From Streptomyces sp. TG1A-60 (lineage in GTDB: Bacteria; Actinomycetota; Actinomycetes; Streptomycetales; Streptomycetaceae), in contig NZ_CP147520.1 in NCBI RefSeq assembly GCF_037201975.1, positions 4,898,001 to 4,962,000 of the forward strand: a DNA stretch of 64,000 nucleotides. The letters run 5' to 3'. The number at the start of each line of letters is the position of its first letter. Position 1 is the stretch's first letter. This document shows positions 19,238-27,187 of the stretch, one piece after another. The notes under the pieces are model-generated. The model was not told the origin of the DNA, did not search any database, and worked only from the letters and a program-made list of their open reading frames with translations. Position numbers and translations under genes: made by a program.

Positions 19238-20114
19238 CTAGCCGGACATCTGGTCAAGCTGTCGAGTGGCTCCCAACACTATGCCGTACCAAGAGCCCTC
19301 GATGCGACGGTACAAGTCGGCACTCTTGAGGACTTTGATCACTAGGCAGCCCCGATGCGTATCGCCGATGTTCTTGCGCACCGTCTTGGGATTGTGCTTC
19401 GTGAGGGTCGTCTTGTTGAACGCGGACCGTCGGTGCTGACGAGTTCGGCCCAGTACCGTTCAGCGCCTTCCACGTCCGCATTCTCGTGGATCATCACGCT
19501 GTATCGCAGGCGCTCGCGTTCGATGCCCGGGAGGTCGAGCCAGGCGAGGAAACCTGGATCATGCTCGGGTCGCTGTTGATGAAGGTGACATTCTCGCGGC
19601 GGTCGTACGGCTTGTCTTTGGTGCCCTCGGCCCAATAGAGGCCCACCCCGGCCAGGAACAGTTCACGGGGCGAGAGGTCGCCGATCGCCTGCTTGGCGAT
19701 TTCCTTGGTGTGCTGCCGTTCCTCGTCCCGGATGCGCAGCTTTGCTTCCCAGCCTCGCCTGGCGATGGCCGAAGCCTCCTCGGTGGAGCGCTTGCGCTCC
19801 GGCTTCGGCAGGTCCCGTACCCAGAGCGAGATCGAGCTCTTCGAGCAGCCCAGCTCGACCTGGATCTGGTCGTACGTCCAGCCCTGGAGGCGTAGCTCTC
19901 GCGCCCGCGCCTTGAGGTCGTCCTTGGCGTTGGGGCGCTTGGTCCACTGAGGAGCGGGCTCGCCCTCCAGGAGGCGGTTGAGGATGTCGTTGTTGTGGAC
20001 GTGGAGTCGGTCGCGGATCTGGCGGCGGCTGAGGCCTGCTCGGCGCAGGGCCATCGCCTGTTCTCGTAGGCCCTCGAAGTCGGTGTGCCGGGTGTGTGCG
20101 TGTGCCATGGGCAT
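19238..20114 (-). pseudogene. HTH protein with LAGLIDADG-like region, two frameshifts
   Basis: The first frame (20114 down to about 19550) reads two helix-turn-helix units, LRRAGLSRRQIRDRLHVHNN and TYDQIQVELGCSKSSISLWV. It then reaches FLAGVGLYWAEGTKDKPY and VTFINSDPSMIQV. A missing base in an AAA run (plus strand 19550-19552) breaks it. The next frame continues LAWLDLPGIERERLRYSVMI, then breaks again near 19430. The third frame ends KTTLTKHNPKTVRKNIGDTH and DLYRRIEGSWYGIVLGATRQ with a stop 10 bp from the tRNA-Gln gene. The AEG-containing part recalls LAGLIDADG folds. The product may resemble a common intact Streptomyces protein of unknown role. Confidence 0.7.
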
Positions 20115-20275
20115 ACCGTCTGGGCGGAGTGGTGGGTTCCGGGGTCGAACGGTGGGCGATTCAGCAGTTCGAGGGATAGTGGTTGGTTTCGCTTCTGTTC
20201 GAGTGGGCGGTGTGGTGGAGGCCGGTACGGGAAACTCGCCGGAAAAGCGTGGGCGCTCGAACGTAGGCTTGGGAT

Positions 20276-21607
20276 ATGACCACGACGGGGGAAGAGCGCA
20301 CCGGGGCCGGGACGGGGGAGAGGGCCGGTCCGTGGTGGTGGGAGCGGTGGCGGGGGGCGTTGCTCGACGGTGGGCTGGCGTCGGTGTCGGCGTTCGAGTG
20401 TGCGGTGGAGGGTGTGGCTTTCGCGGACAACGCAGGGTTGCCGACCGGTGTGGGGGTCGCGTTCGGGGTGCTCGCCGGTTCGGTGTTGGTTCTGCGGCGG
20501 ATGTGGCCCGTCGCCGTCGTGTTGGTCTTCATCGCTGTCGCGCCTGCTCAGATGGGGTATCTGATGGGGCTCGTCGGGCTGTACACGTTGGCGGCGTCGG
20601 AGGCGCCGAGGCGGATCATCGGGGCGTTGTCGGGGATGGCGTTCGCCGGTGTGTTCATCGTGTGGTTCGTGGAGGCGACGCGGAGTGATCTGCGGGGGGA
20701 CGGGGCGGTCGGGGGCGGGGACGCGTTCGCGCCGTTCCTGGCGTTGACGATGGCGATCGGGTTGACCGCGCCGCCGGTGCTGCTGGGGCTGTATGTGGGG
20801 GCGCGGCGGCGGTTGATGGAGAGTCTGCGGGAGCGGGCGGATTCGCTGGAGCGGGAGTTGCAGTTGCTCGCGGAGCGGGCGGAGGAGCGGGCGGAGTGGG
20901 CTCGGGGGGAGGAGCGGAGTCGTATCGCCCGGGAGATGCATGACGTGGTGGCGCATCGGGTGTCGTTGATGGTGGTGCATGCGGCGGCGTTGCAGGCGGT
21001 GGCGCGGAAGGATCCGGAGAAGGCCGTGAGGAACGCGGCGCTTGTGGGGGACATGGGGCGGCAGGCGTTGACCGAGTTGCGGGAGATGCTCGGGGTGTTG
21101 CGGTCGGGGGAGGGGTTGTCGTCGGTGCGGCGGGTGGAGCCGGTGCCGTTGGCGGTGGTGGGGGTGGCGGCTGCCGCGGCGGCTTCGCGGGTGGAGGGGG
21201 AGGTGGGGGACGGGCCCTGTCTGGCTGAGCTTGAGGTGTTGGTGGGGCAGTCGGCGGCTGCGGGGATGGTTGTGGATCTGTCGGTGGAGGGGGAGGTGCG
21301 GGTGTATGCGGCCGAGGTGGAGCAGACGGCGTACCGGGTGGTGCAGGAGGCGTTGACGAACGTTCACAAGCATGCGGCGGGGGCGAAGACGCGGGTGCGG
21401 TTGGCGCATCGGTCGGCGGAGATCGCGATGCAGGTGGAGAACGGGCCGCCGCCGGAGCCGGGGGCGGCGGGGGCCGCGCGGTTGCCGAGTGGGGGGAACG
21501 GGTTGTTGGGGATGAAGGAGCGGGTGGCTGAGCTGGGGGGTGTTTTCGTGTCGGGGCCTACTGAGGCCGGGGGGTTTCGGGTGTCTGCGGTGATCCCGGC
21601 GGGGTAG
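20276..21607 (+). CDS. Orphan sensor histidine kinase (HisKA_3 / NarX-type)
   Basis: This 443-residue protein has about five hydrophobic segments in residues 30-185 and an alpha-helical linker (ESLRERADSLERELQLLAER). The dimerisation/phospho-acceptor box is RSRIAREMHDVVAHRVSLMV, with His 222. The C-terminal ATPase domain has the N box YRVVQEALTNVHKHA and the G box SGGNGLLGMKERV. These kinases normally pair with a LuxR-type regulator. None is adjacent; the regulator at 2511 is too far away to infer a pair. The signal is unknown. Confidence 0.88.
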   Translation: MTTTGEERTGAGTGERAGPWWWERWRGALLDGGLASVSAFECAVEGVAFADNAGLPTGVGVAFGVLAGSVLVLRRMWPVAVVLVFIAVAPAQMGYLMGLVGLYTLAASEAPRRIIGALSGMAFAGVFIVWFVEATRSDLRGDGAVGGGDAFAPFLALTMAIGLTAPPVLLGLYVGARRRLMESLRERADSLERELQLLAERAEERAEWARGEERSRIAREMHDVVAHRVSLMVVHAAALQAVARKDPEKAVRNAALVGDMGRQALTELREMLGVLRSGEGLSSVRRVEPVPLAVVGVAAAAAASRVEGEVGDGPCLAELEVLVGQSAAAGMVVDLSVEGEVRVYAAEVEQTAYRVVQEALTNVHKHAAGAKTRVRLAHRSAEIAMQVENGPPPEPGAAGAARLPSGGNGLLGMKERVAELGGVFVSGPTEAGGFRVSAVIPAG

Positions 21608-21761
21608 GGGGTGGGGCCGGCCTGGGTGGGTCGGGTGTCCGGCGCGGTGGTGGTGGCGGCTGGGTGGGGTGGGTTTCGTTCACCGGCGTCGGCGGGGTGT
21701 CGTTGCGCTTGCGGTGCCGCTCTGGCGGTATGGCTGCCCGCGGTGGTGTGTGGGGGTGGGC

Positions 21762-22256
21762 TCAGTGTGCTGTCAGGCGTGTGGGGGCGATGCCTGTCAG
21801 GAGGGTGGTGAGGGCTGTGTCGATGGTGGGGCCGAGGTACCAGTCGCCGGTGTGGTCGAGGGCGTAGGTGCGGCCTTCGGTGTCGATGGCGATGAGGGTG
21901 CGGGTGTGGGTCTCGTGGCCGAGGGGGGAGACCTCGGTGTCGAGGGCGCGGCCGAGGTCGCCGAGGGTGCGGGCCATGTGGAGGCCGTGCAGGGGGTCGA
22001 GGTGGAGGTCGGCGGGGGCGAGCTGGCGGCCGGGGCCCTGGGTGGTGAGGTGGAGGCCGCCGAATTCGGCCCAGGCTTCGACCGCCGCCGGGAAGACGGC
22101 GTGGCGGTGGCCGGCGGGGGAGGTGTGTTCGCGCAGGGTGTCGGCCCAGATCTCCGCCTGCTTTATGTCCCAGTGGCCCGGCTGCCACCCGGCGGTGCGC
22201 AGGGCGGCGTCGACGGGGACGGAGAAGCGCGTGGAGGAGGTGCGGTCGGTGTGCAT
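21762..22256 (-). CDS. SUKH-3 family immunity-type protein
   Basis: This 164-residue protein matches the SUKH-3 group as I know it: VDAALRTAGWQPGHWDIKQA at the N-terminus, RHAVFPAAVEAWAEFGGLHL in the middle and TYALDHTGDWYLGPTIDTAL near the end. SUKH folds (the SMI1/KNR4 superfamily) serve as immunity proteins that bind and block nuclease or deaminase toxins. It lies just downstream of the YwqJ-type deaminase gene on the same strand, the usual toxin-immunity order. The 198-bp spacer contains short GTTCGTCGGTG repeats (22267-22299). Confidence 0.8.
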   Translation of the reverse strand: MHTDRTSSTRFSVPVDAALRTAGWQPGHWDIKQAEIWADTLREHTSPAGHRHAVFPAAVEAWAEFGGLHLTTQGPGRQLAPADLHLDPLHGLHMARTLGDLGRALDTEVSPLGHETHTRTLIAIDTEGRTYALDHTGDWYLGPTIDTALTTLLTGIAPTRLTAH

Positions 22257-22454
22257 CTGGCCTTTGTTCGTCGGTGGTTCGTCGGTGGTTCGTGGGGGCG
22301 TCGGGGGCGTCGGTCGTTCGGTGTGTGGCGCGGATCGGTCGGGGCGGTGGCGGGGACGTCGGCTGGAGCCTTGGCGTACCGGGTGGGCCGGTGGCGTCGG
22401 GGGCTGTTTCCCGTTGTCTGGTTTCTGACGCGGTCTTCGGGGGTGGGTTCCCGC

Positions 22455-22955
22455 TCAGTTCCTCTGGGTCGGGTCCACGATGCGGACGCCGAAGTGGGCG
22501 CTGAGGGCGGTGCAGGAGCGGCAGGGGGTGGCGAAGGCGCCGTGGAGGGGGTCGCCGTCCTCGCGGATGTGGCGGGTGGTGAGTTTGGCCTGCTTGAGGG
22601 CTTTGCGGGCCTCTCCGTTGGACATGGGTCTGCGGGCGGCGCGTTTGCTGCGGCCGGCGTCGGCGTTGGTGATGTGGCGGGAGATGAGGATGGCCTCGGC
22701 GCAGCGGCCGGTGAAGCGGTCGCGCCGGTCGGTGGCGAGGGAGTCGAGGAACTCCTGGACCAGGGGGTGCAGGGGCGGGGCCTGGTCGCCTCGGGCGGCG
22801 GTGCCGGTGAGGGTCTCGCCGCGTACGGAGAGGGCGGCGGCCACGGTGGGCAGGATGCCGTCGCGGCGGTGGCGGAGGGCGGGGGCGTGTGGCTGTTCCG
22901 CGGTGCTCCAGCCGATGCGGGGGTCGCCCGAAGGTCCCGCCTGCGTTGTGCTCAT
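22455..22955 (-). CDS. YwqJ-related putative nucleic-acid deaminase
   Basis: I use ATG 22955, 11 bases after AGGAGG; the upstream ATG at 22964 sits too close to that site. The 166-residue product has a zinc-deaminase signature. C85-A86-E87 in FTGRCAEAILISRHI supplies one ligand and the proton-shuttle Glu, and P144-C145-R146-S147-C148 in FATPCRSCTALSAHF supplies the other two cysteines. Conserved RSKRAARRPMSNGEARKAL lies between them. YwqJ-type deaminases are toxin domains of polymorphic systems. Here the domain stands alone, with no secretion signal or carrier domain. The neighbouring SUKH-3 protein is the candidate antidote. It is divergent from the nuclease-SUKH gene at 23278. Confidence 0.78.
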   Translation of the reverse strand: MSTTQAGPSGDPRIGWSTAEQPHAPALRHRRDGILPTVAAALSVRGETLTGTAARGDQAPPLHPLVQEFLDSLATDRRDRFTGRCAEAILISRHITNADAGRSKRAARRPMSNGEARKALKQAKLTTRHIREDGDPLHGAFATPCRSCTALSAHFGVRIVDPTQRN

Positions 22956-23277
22956 GATCGTCATCCCCTCCTATGACATCCCCCGCCAGCGGACACAGAG
23001 TGCCAAACGGTGTGGCGGGTGCGGAAGCTGGGGCAGTGCGACACGCCCGGGCTTCGGCGTTGCGTAAGGGTGGTGTGACGGCTGGTCACCGTGGCGGAGG
23101 CCCGGTGACCGGTGTCGCCGTACCGCTTAGGCTGTCGGCAGCCGCGATCCGTTCGGTCTTGCGATCGAGGGGGCAGAGCAGGTCATATCGGGGCCTGTTC
23201 CGCTGTCGGAGAGCGGTGGGACAGGGCAACACCGCAGCCAGTACAGGTCACACAGAACGCCGCAGGGGGCTACCGCC
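22956..23277. promoter_or_regulatory. Divergent promoter region of the SUKH locus
   Basis: About 320 bp separate the leftward deaminase/SUKH-3 genes from the rightward nuclease-SUKH/SUKH-4 genes. No coding frame is convincing. Both operons must start here, so co-regulation is possible. I see no strong operator dyad. Confidence 0.4.
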
Positions 23278-24288
23278 ATGACGACAGGTCGGCTCGGGCA
23301 GCAAGCCGCGCCGCCGAACGCGGCCTACGCCGGGCAGGTCGTGCAGTTTCCGGACCCGGTCCGGGCCGCGCGTCATCCGAGGGGTGTCCGTGTTGACGCG
23401 CACGGCTTCCCGGACTTCTCGCCCTATGCGCGTGCCGCGGCGGAGATCGCCGATCCTCCGGAGGGGTTCGGGGTCGATGAGCTGCGGTTGACGGACTATG
23501 TGTCGGCGAACGCGGCGCTGGCGGCGACGGGGCACGAGCTGTGGGACACGATCCCGTCGGTGGCGACGCCGCACGGCTGGACGTGGCATCACGCGCCGGG
23601 TGGTCGGCGGCTGGAGTTGGTGCCGGTCGAGGTGAAGGCGTTGCTGCGGCATCACGGTGGTATCGCGACGGCGCGTGTGGACCACCACAAGCGGGGCACG
23701 CGGCCGTTGCAGGAGACCAGGCCGGCGCATTTCGGGCTGCCGAAGTCGTCTGCGGTGGCGGTGACCGAGTCGCAGGTGCAGGGGGTCGAGGAGGATCTCG
23801 GGTACCGGCTGCCGGGCGCGTACCGGTCGTTCCTGAAGGCGGCGGGGGGTTGTGCTCCGGTGGGGGCGGCTCTTGACGCGGAGTTGGGGCTGCTGCTCGA
23901 CCAGCCGTTCTTCACGGTGCGGGACGAGGCCGCGGTCAATGACCTGGTGTATGTCAACAAGTGTCTGCGGGACCATCTCACCAAGGACTATCTGTGCGTC
24001 GCGTTCGCGCAGGGTGGGCTGCTCGCGGTGAAGGTGAGGGGTGAGCGGGCGGGGTCGGTGTGGTTCTGCGCGTACGACGACGCCCGTGACGTCGATCCGT
24101 CGTGGTCGCCGGCCGAGCGGGTGGAGCGGTTGCTGCTCCCCGCCGGTGAGGACTTCGACACGTTCCTGTCCCGGCTGGCGGGCAATCCGCCGGAATTGGA
24201 GACGGTGGCGAACCTGATGGTGGACGGTGGCTTCGCACGTGCCGTGCCGGTCGCCGAGGGCGCCGCGGCGTCTTCGGTGGGGGAGTGA
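23278..24288 (+). CDS. WHH-type HNH nuclease domain fused to an SMI1/KNR4 (SUKH) domain
   Basis: The 336-residue protein starts at ATG 23278. The N-terminal half matches WHH nucleases of the HNH/EndoVII group. HPRGVRVDAHGFPDFSPYA lies at about 33-51, then the catalytic signature WTWHHAPGGRRLELVP (W103, H104, H105) and a distal RHHGG (H125, H126). The second half, from about residue 158, is a SUKH domain: VTESQVQGVEEDLGYRLPGA, YRSFLKAAGG and, near the end, WSPAERVERLLLPAGEDFDT. A nuclease-like toxin and an immunity-type fold in one chain is unusual. There is no signal peptide. The SUKH-4 gene follows after 7 bp. Confidence 0.75.
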   Translation: MTTGRLGQQAAPPNAAYAGQVVQFPDPVRAARHPRGVRVDAHGFPDFSPYARAAAEIADPPEGFGVDELRLTDYVSANAALAATGHELWDTIPSVATPHGWTWHHAPGGRRLELVPVEVKALLRHHGGIATARVDHHKRGTRPLQETRPAHFGLPKSSAVAVTESQVQGVEEDLGYRLPGAYRSFLKAAGGCAPVGAALDAELGLLLDQPFFTVRDEAAVNDLVYVNKCLRDHLTKDYLCVAFAQGGLLAVKVRGERAGSVWFCAYDDARDVDPSWSPAERVERLLLPAGEDFDTFLSRLAGNPPELETVANLMVDGGFARAVPVAEGAAASSVGE

Positions 24289-24295
24289 GTTTTCG

Positions 24296-26977
24296 ATGGT
24301 GACGTTCGCTCAGGCGCAGGAGCGCGCCGAGGAGTGGGTCAACGGGGACGTGCCCGGCTACCAGCACCGTGAGGTGCGGGTGCGGGAGTTCGAACTCGGG
24401 TTCGTGGTGTGGGCCGAGGACCGGGCGGACGGTCCACGGTCCGATGGTGGCGCGCAGCGGCTGGTCATCGCCCGGGACAGCGGGGAGGCCACGTTGTGGC
24501 CGTCGCTGCCGGTGGGTGAGGTGATCCGCCGTTACGAGGAGGAGTACGGCCGTCCGGACGACGCTCCGGTGGCGGCGCCGGCCCCTCCGGCCCGGGTGGA
24601 TCTGAACCAGACGTCGTTCCTGCTGACTCCGCCGGAGTGGTTGCAGGACGCGGCGGACAGGATGGGGATTCCGGACCATCGGTCGGGAGCGGGAGCGGGA
24701 GCGGGAGCGGGGGGCGGTGCCGCCGCGAAGGCCGGGGCCGGGGCGTCGGATGGTGCCGGCTCGCGTCCGGCCGCCGCGGCGGACCCGGCGGGTGGCTCCG
24801 CTTCCCTCGGCGGCGCGGGCGGGGCGTCCGTGGGCGTCGGTGCGATGCCCGAGACGCTGCCGGGGCCGGTGGGGCGGACTCCGCCGCCCGCCGCGTCGCC
24901 CGCCACACCGGCCGACGCCACGCCGTGGCCGGCCGCCGCGTCGGCGGGCGACGAGGTGCGGGACGCGGTGCCGCCGCGGGACGCCGAGCCGCAGGACGCG
25001 GTGCCGGGTGTGCCCGCCGGGGCGACCCCGTGGGCCGGGACGGACACCAACGCCGAGGCCGGGGACGACCGTTCGGTGCCGCTGCCGGAGACCGTGTTCG
25101 CGCCGCAGCTGTCGGAGGTGAACGACGAGAACGACGCCCCGGCGCCCAGCGCGCTGCCGGACGCCAAGACCGCGCTGATGTCCGGGGGCAGCCGGCTGCC
25201 GCGTACGACGGTGGCGCCGGCGGTGGGCGGCCCCGGCTCGGGTGCGCCGGGCGGTCCGCAGGAGCACCACCAGCAGCAGCCGGCGGGTCCAGGGGCTCCG
25301 TCGCCGGGCGCGCCGTCCTACGGCCATCCGCAGGGGGTCGCGCCCGGCCCGCAGGGTCCCGGTACGCCGCCGCCCGGTCGTCCGCCGGCGCCCGACGCCG
25401 GTGACATCGCCGACGCCGCCACGAGCAAGGCGGCGCCGCCTCCGCGCCGGGGCGAAAGGCCGACCACGCCTCCGCCGCCGGCCCCGCCCGGTATCCCGGG
25501 CGCCCGTCCCGGCAGCACGCCTCCGCCGTCGTCCGGGCCCGGTGCGCCGGGCACCCCGGCGGGCGGGTACGTGCCGACGCAGCTGGTCTCCTCTCTCGGT
25601 CCGGACGGGCCCGAGGGGGGTCCCGGTGTTCCCGGTGCGCCGAATCCGCCCGGGGGTACGCCCGCGGGCGGTGTGCACCACGCGGCGACGATGCTGGCGG
25701 GGCCGGCGGTGGGCGGCCCTGGTGCGCCCCAGCCGCCGGGGCCCCCTGGCGCTCCGGGGCAGCCGGGCGCTCCTGGTGCGTCCGGTGCTCCCGGTGCGCC
25801 GAATCCGCCCGGGGGTACGCCCGCGGGCGGTGTGCACCACGCGGCGACGATGCTGGCCGGGCCGCCGGTCGGTGGTCCTGGTGCCCCGCAGCCGCCCGGT
25901 CCGCCCGGGATGCCGCCGGGGGCTCCGCAGCCCGTGCCGGGGCAGCCGGGGCAGCCGATGGGGGCCCCGTCGGCGTATGGCTATCCGCAGCAGCCCACCG
26001 GGCAGCCGACCGTCGGCCCCGGCTACCAGGCCGTACTGCGCTATCGGGCGCCGGACGGCTCCGAGCAGCAGGTGATCCGGCGGTCGGCGCCGGGTACGCC
26101 GCACCCGGAGTGGCAGATCTTCCACGAGCTGCGCGGGATGAACATTCCGCCGGAGGCCGTGCTGGAGCTGCACACGGAGCTGGAGTCGTGCGAGCTGCCG
26201 GGGGCGTACTGCGCGCGGATGATCCGTGAGCAGTGGCCGAACGCGCGCATCACGTCCATCGCGCCGTACGGCAAGGACCATGCGAGCCGGCAGCAGGGCA
26301 TGGCCCAACTCATCGCGCACCAGGGCGAGTTGCACCAGGTTGCGGACGGTCCGGCACGGCTCGCGCCGGTGCGGGCGCCGGTGCAGCCGGTGCAGCCGGC
26401 GCCGCCGATCCCGCCGGAGGCGATCGGGCAGGAGCTGGCGGCGGTGTTCGGGCCGGGGATGTTCCGGTTCGACCAGCAGGCGGTGTCGCGGCAGGGTGTC
26501 CCGCCGATCGTGGCGCACACGCTGGTGGTGGCCGGGCTGCCGGTCGACATGGGCCCGTTCTTCTGGGCGCAGGCCCAGCCGGGCCGTCCGGTGCCGACGC
26601 TGGCGGAGCTGGCGCAGGAGCGGGGCGTGCAGCCGGCGGTCGACGCGGGCTCGTACCTCGTCATGGGCAGCGACTTCGGCAAGGCGCTGTGCGTGCAGTA
26701 CGGCACGGCGAACATCGTGGCCGTGCCGGTGGAGGCAGGGCAGGGCGGTGTGCCGGTGCCGCCGCAGTTCGTGAACACCGGGCTGCCGGAGTTCGCGCGC
26801 TGCCTCGCCCTTCTCGGCCGGATGTGGCGGCTGCGGTTCGGGCTGAACCAGGAGCAGGCGGGCCGCTGGACCGTCGACTTCCAGGCGCAGCTCGCCGCCC
26901 TCGACCCGGCGGCGCTCGCCTCGCCGGAGAGCTGGTGGTCGGTGCTGCTGGAGCAGATGTGGGACGGCTTGCTGTGA
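24296..26977 (+). CDS. Large Imm35/YrhB - Pro/Gly-rich - deaminase-like - SUKH-4 protein
   Basis: The 893-residue product starts at ATG 24296. Residues 1-85 resemble YrhB/Imm35 immunity domains (AQERAEEWVNGDVPGYQHRE, VRVREFELGFVVWAED, GEATLWPSLPVGEV). Residues about 95-570 are low-complexity Pro/Gly/Ala with a 53-residue duplication. Residues about 575-675 carry a deaminase-like zinc signature: H603-P604-E605 in GTPHPEWQIFHEL, then C632 and C639 in LESCELPGAYCARMI, followed by WPNARITSIAPYGKDHASRQ. The remainder, from about 710, is SUKH-4-like (VAHTLVVAGLPVDMGPFFW to WWSVLLEQMWDG). No transmembrane helix or signal peptide is seen. It is second gene of the rightward operon. Confidence 0.7.
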   Translation: MVTFAQAQERAEEWVNGDVPGYQHREVRVREFELGFVVWAEDRADGPRSDGGAQRLVIARDSGEATLWPSLPVGEVIRRYEEEYGRPDDAPVAAPAPPARVDLNQTSFLLTPPEWLQDAADRMGIPDHRSGAGAGAGAGGGAAAKAGAGASDGAGSRPAAAADPAGGSASLGGAGGASVGVGAMPETLPGPVGRTPPPAASPATPADATPWPAAASAGDEVRDAVPPRDAEPQDAVPGVPAGATPWAGTDTNAEAGDDRSVPLPETVFAPQLSEVNDENDAPAPSALPDAKTALMSGGSRLPRTTVAPAVGGPGSGAPGGPQEHHQQQPAGPGAPSPGAPSYGHPQGVAPGPQGPGTPPPGRPPAPDAGDIADAATSKAAPPPRRGERPTTPPPPAPPGIPGARPGSTPPPSSGPGAPGTPAGGYVPTQLVSSLGPDGPEGGPGVPGAPNPPGGTPAGGVHHAATMLAGPAVGGPGAPQPPGPPGAPGQPGAPGASGAPGAPNPPGGTPAGGVHHAATMLAGPPVGGPGAPQPPGPPGMPPGAPQPVPGQPGQPMGAPSAYGYPQQPTGQPTVGPGYQAVLRYRAPDGSEQQVIRRSAPGTPHPEWQIFHELRGMNIPPEAVLELHTELESCELPGAYCARMIREQWPNARITSIAPYGKDHASRQQGMAQLIAHQGELHQVADGPARLAPVRAPVQPVQPAPPIPPEAIGQELAAVFGPGMFRFDQQAVSRQGVPPIVAHTLVVAGLPVDMGPFFWAQAQPGRPVPTLAELAQERGVQPAVDAGSYLVMGSDFGKALCVQYGTANIVAVPVEAGQGGVPVPPQFVNTGLPEFARCLALLGRMWRLRFGLNQEQAGRWTVDFQAQLAALDPAALASPESWWSVLLEQMWDGLL
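25632..25859 (+). repeat. 159-bp tandem duplication inside the SUKH-4 gene
   Basis: A block of about 70 bp at 25632-25700 recurs nearly identically at 25791-25859, a period of 159 bp (53 codons). It encodes NPPGGTPAGGVHHAATMLAG in both copies, within the Pro/Gly-rich linker. The unit keeps the reading frame, so linker length may vary between strains. Confidence 0.75.
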
Positions 26978-27008
26978 CGCGTCGGCACTAGTGCCACGGC
27001 ACTGGACG

Positions 27009-27070
27009 ACGCGAATTGCCGAGGGGCCTGACCGGTCGTACGACCGGTCAGGCCCCTCGGCAATTCGCGT
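27009..27070. terminator. 62-bp perfect palindrome (probable terminator)
   Basis: The sequence is a perfect inverted repeat with no spacer, 31 bp on each arm centred on 27039/27040. The left arm begins ACGCGAATTGCCGAGG. It lies 31 bp after the SUKH-4 stop and 117 bp before the coiled-coil gene, so termination of the immunity operon is the simplest role. A perfect loop-free dyad this long is unusual. Confidence 0.7.
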
Positions 27071-27187
27071 TGCCCGCCGCCTCCCGTGACCCTCGCACGG
27101 AGTGTCGCGTTATGAACACTTCTGTCCGATACATCAGGATGTGCGCGAAATCATCATTTCGTGTGCGTCCGGCGGAGAGGGCCCAGC

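Noticed and set aside
23978..26518. Long antisense frame over the SUKH-4 gene.
   Set aside because: Arg/His-rich composition and no domain; explained by strong third-position GC bias of the sense gene.
26984..27000. GGCACTAGTGCC palindrome containing the TAGTGCC end motif of the IS.
   Set aside because: Too short and without a partner end; chance or terminator-related.
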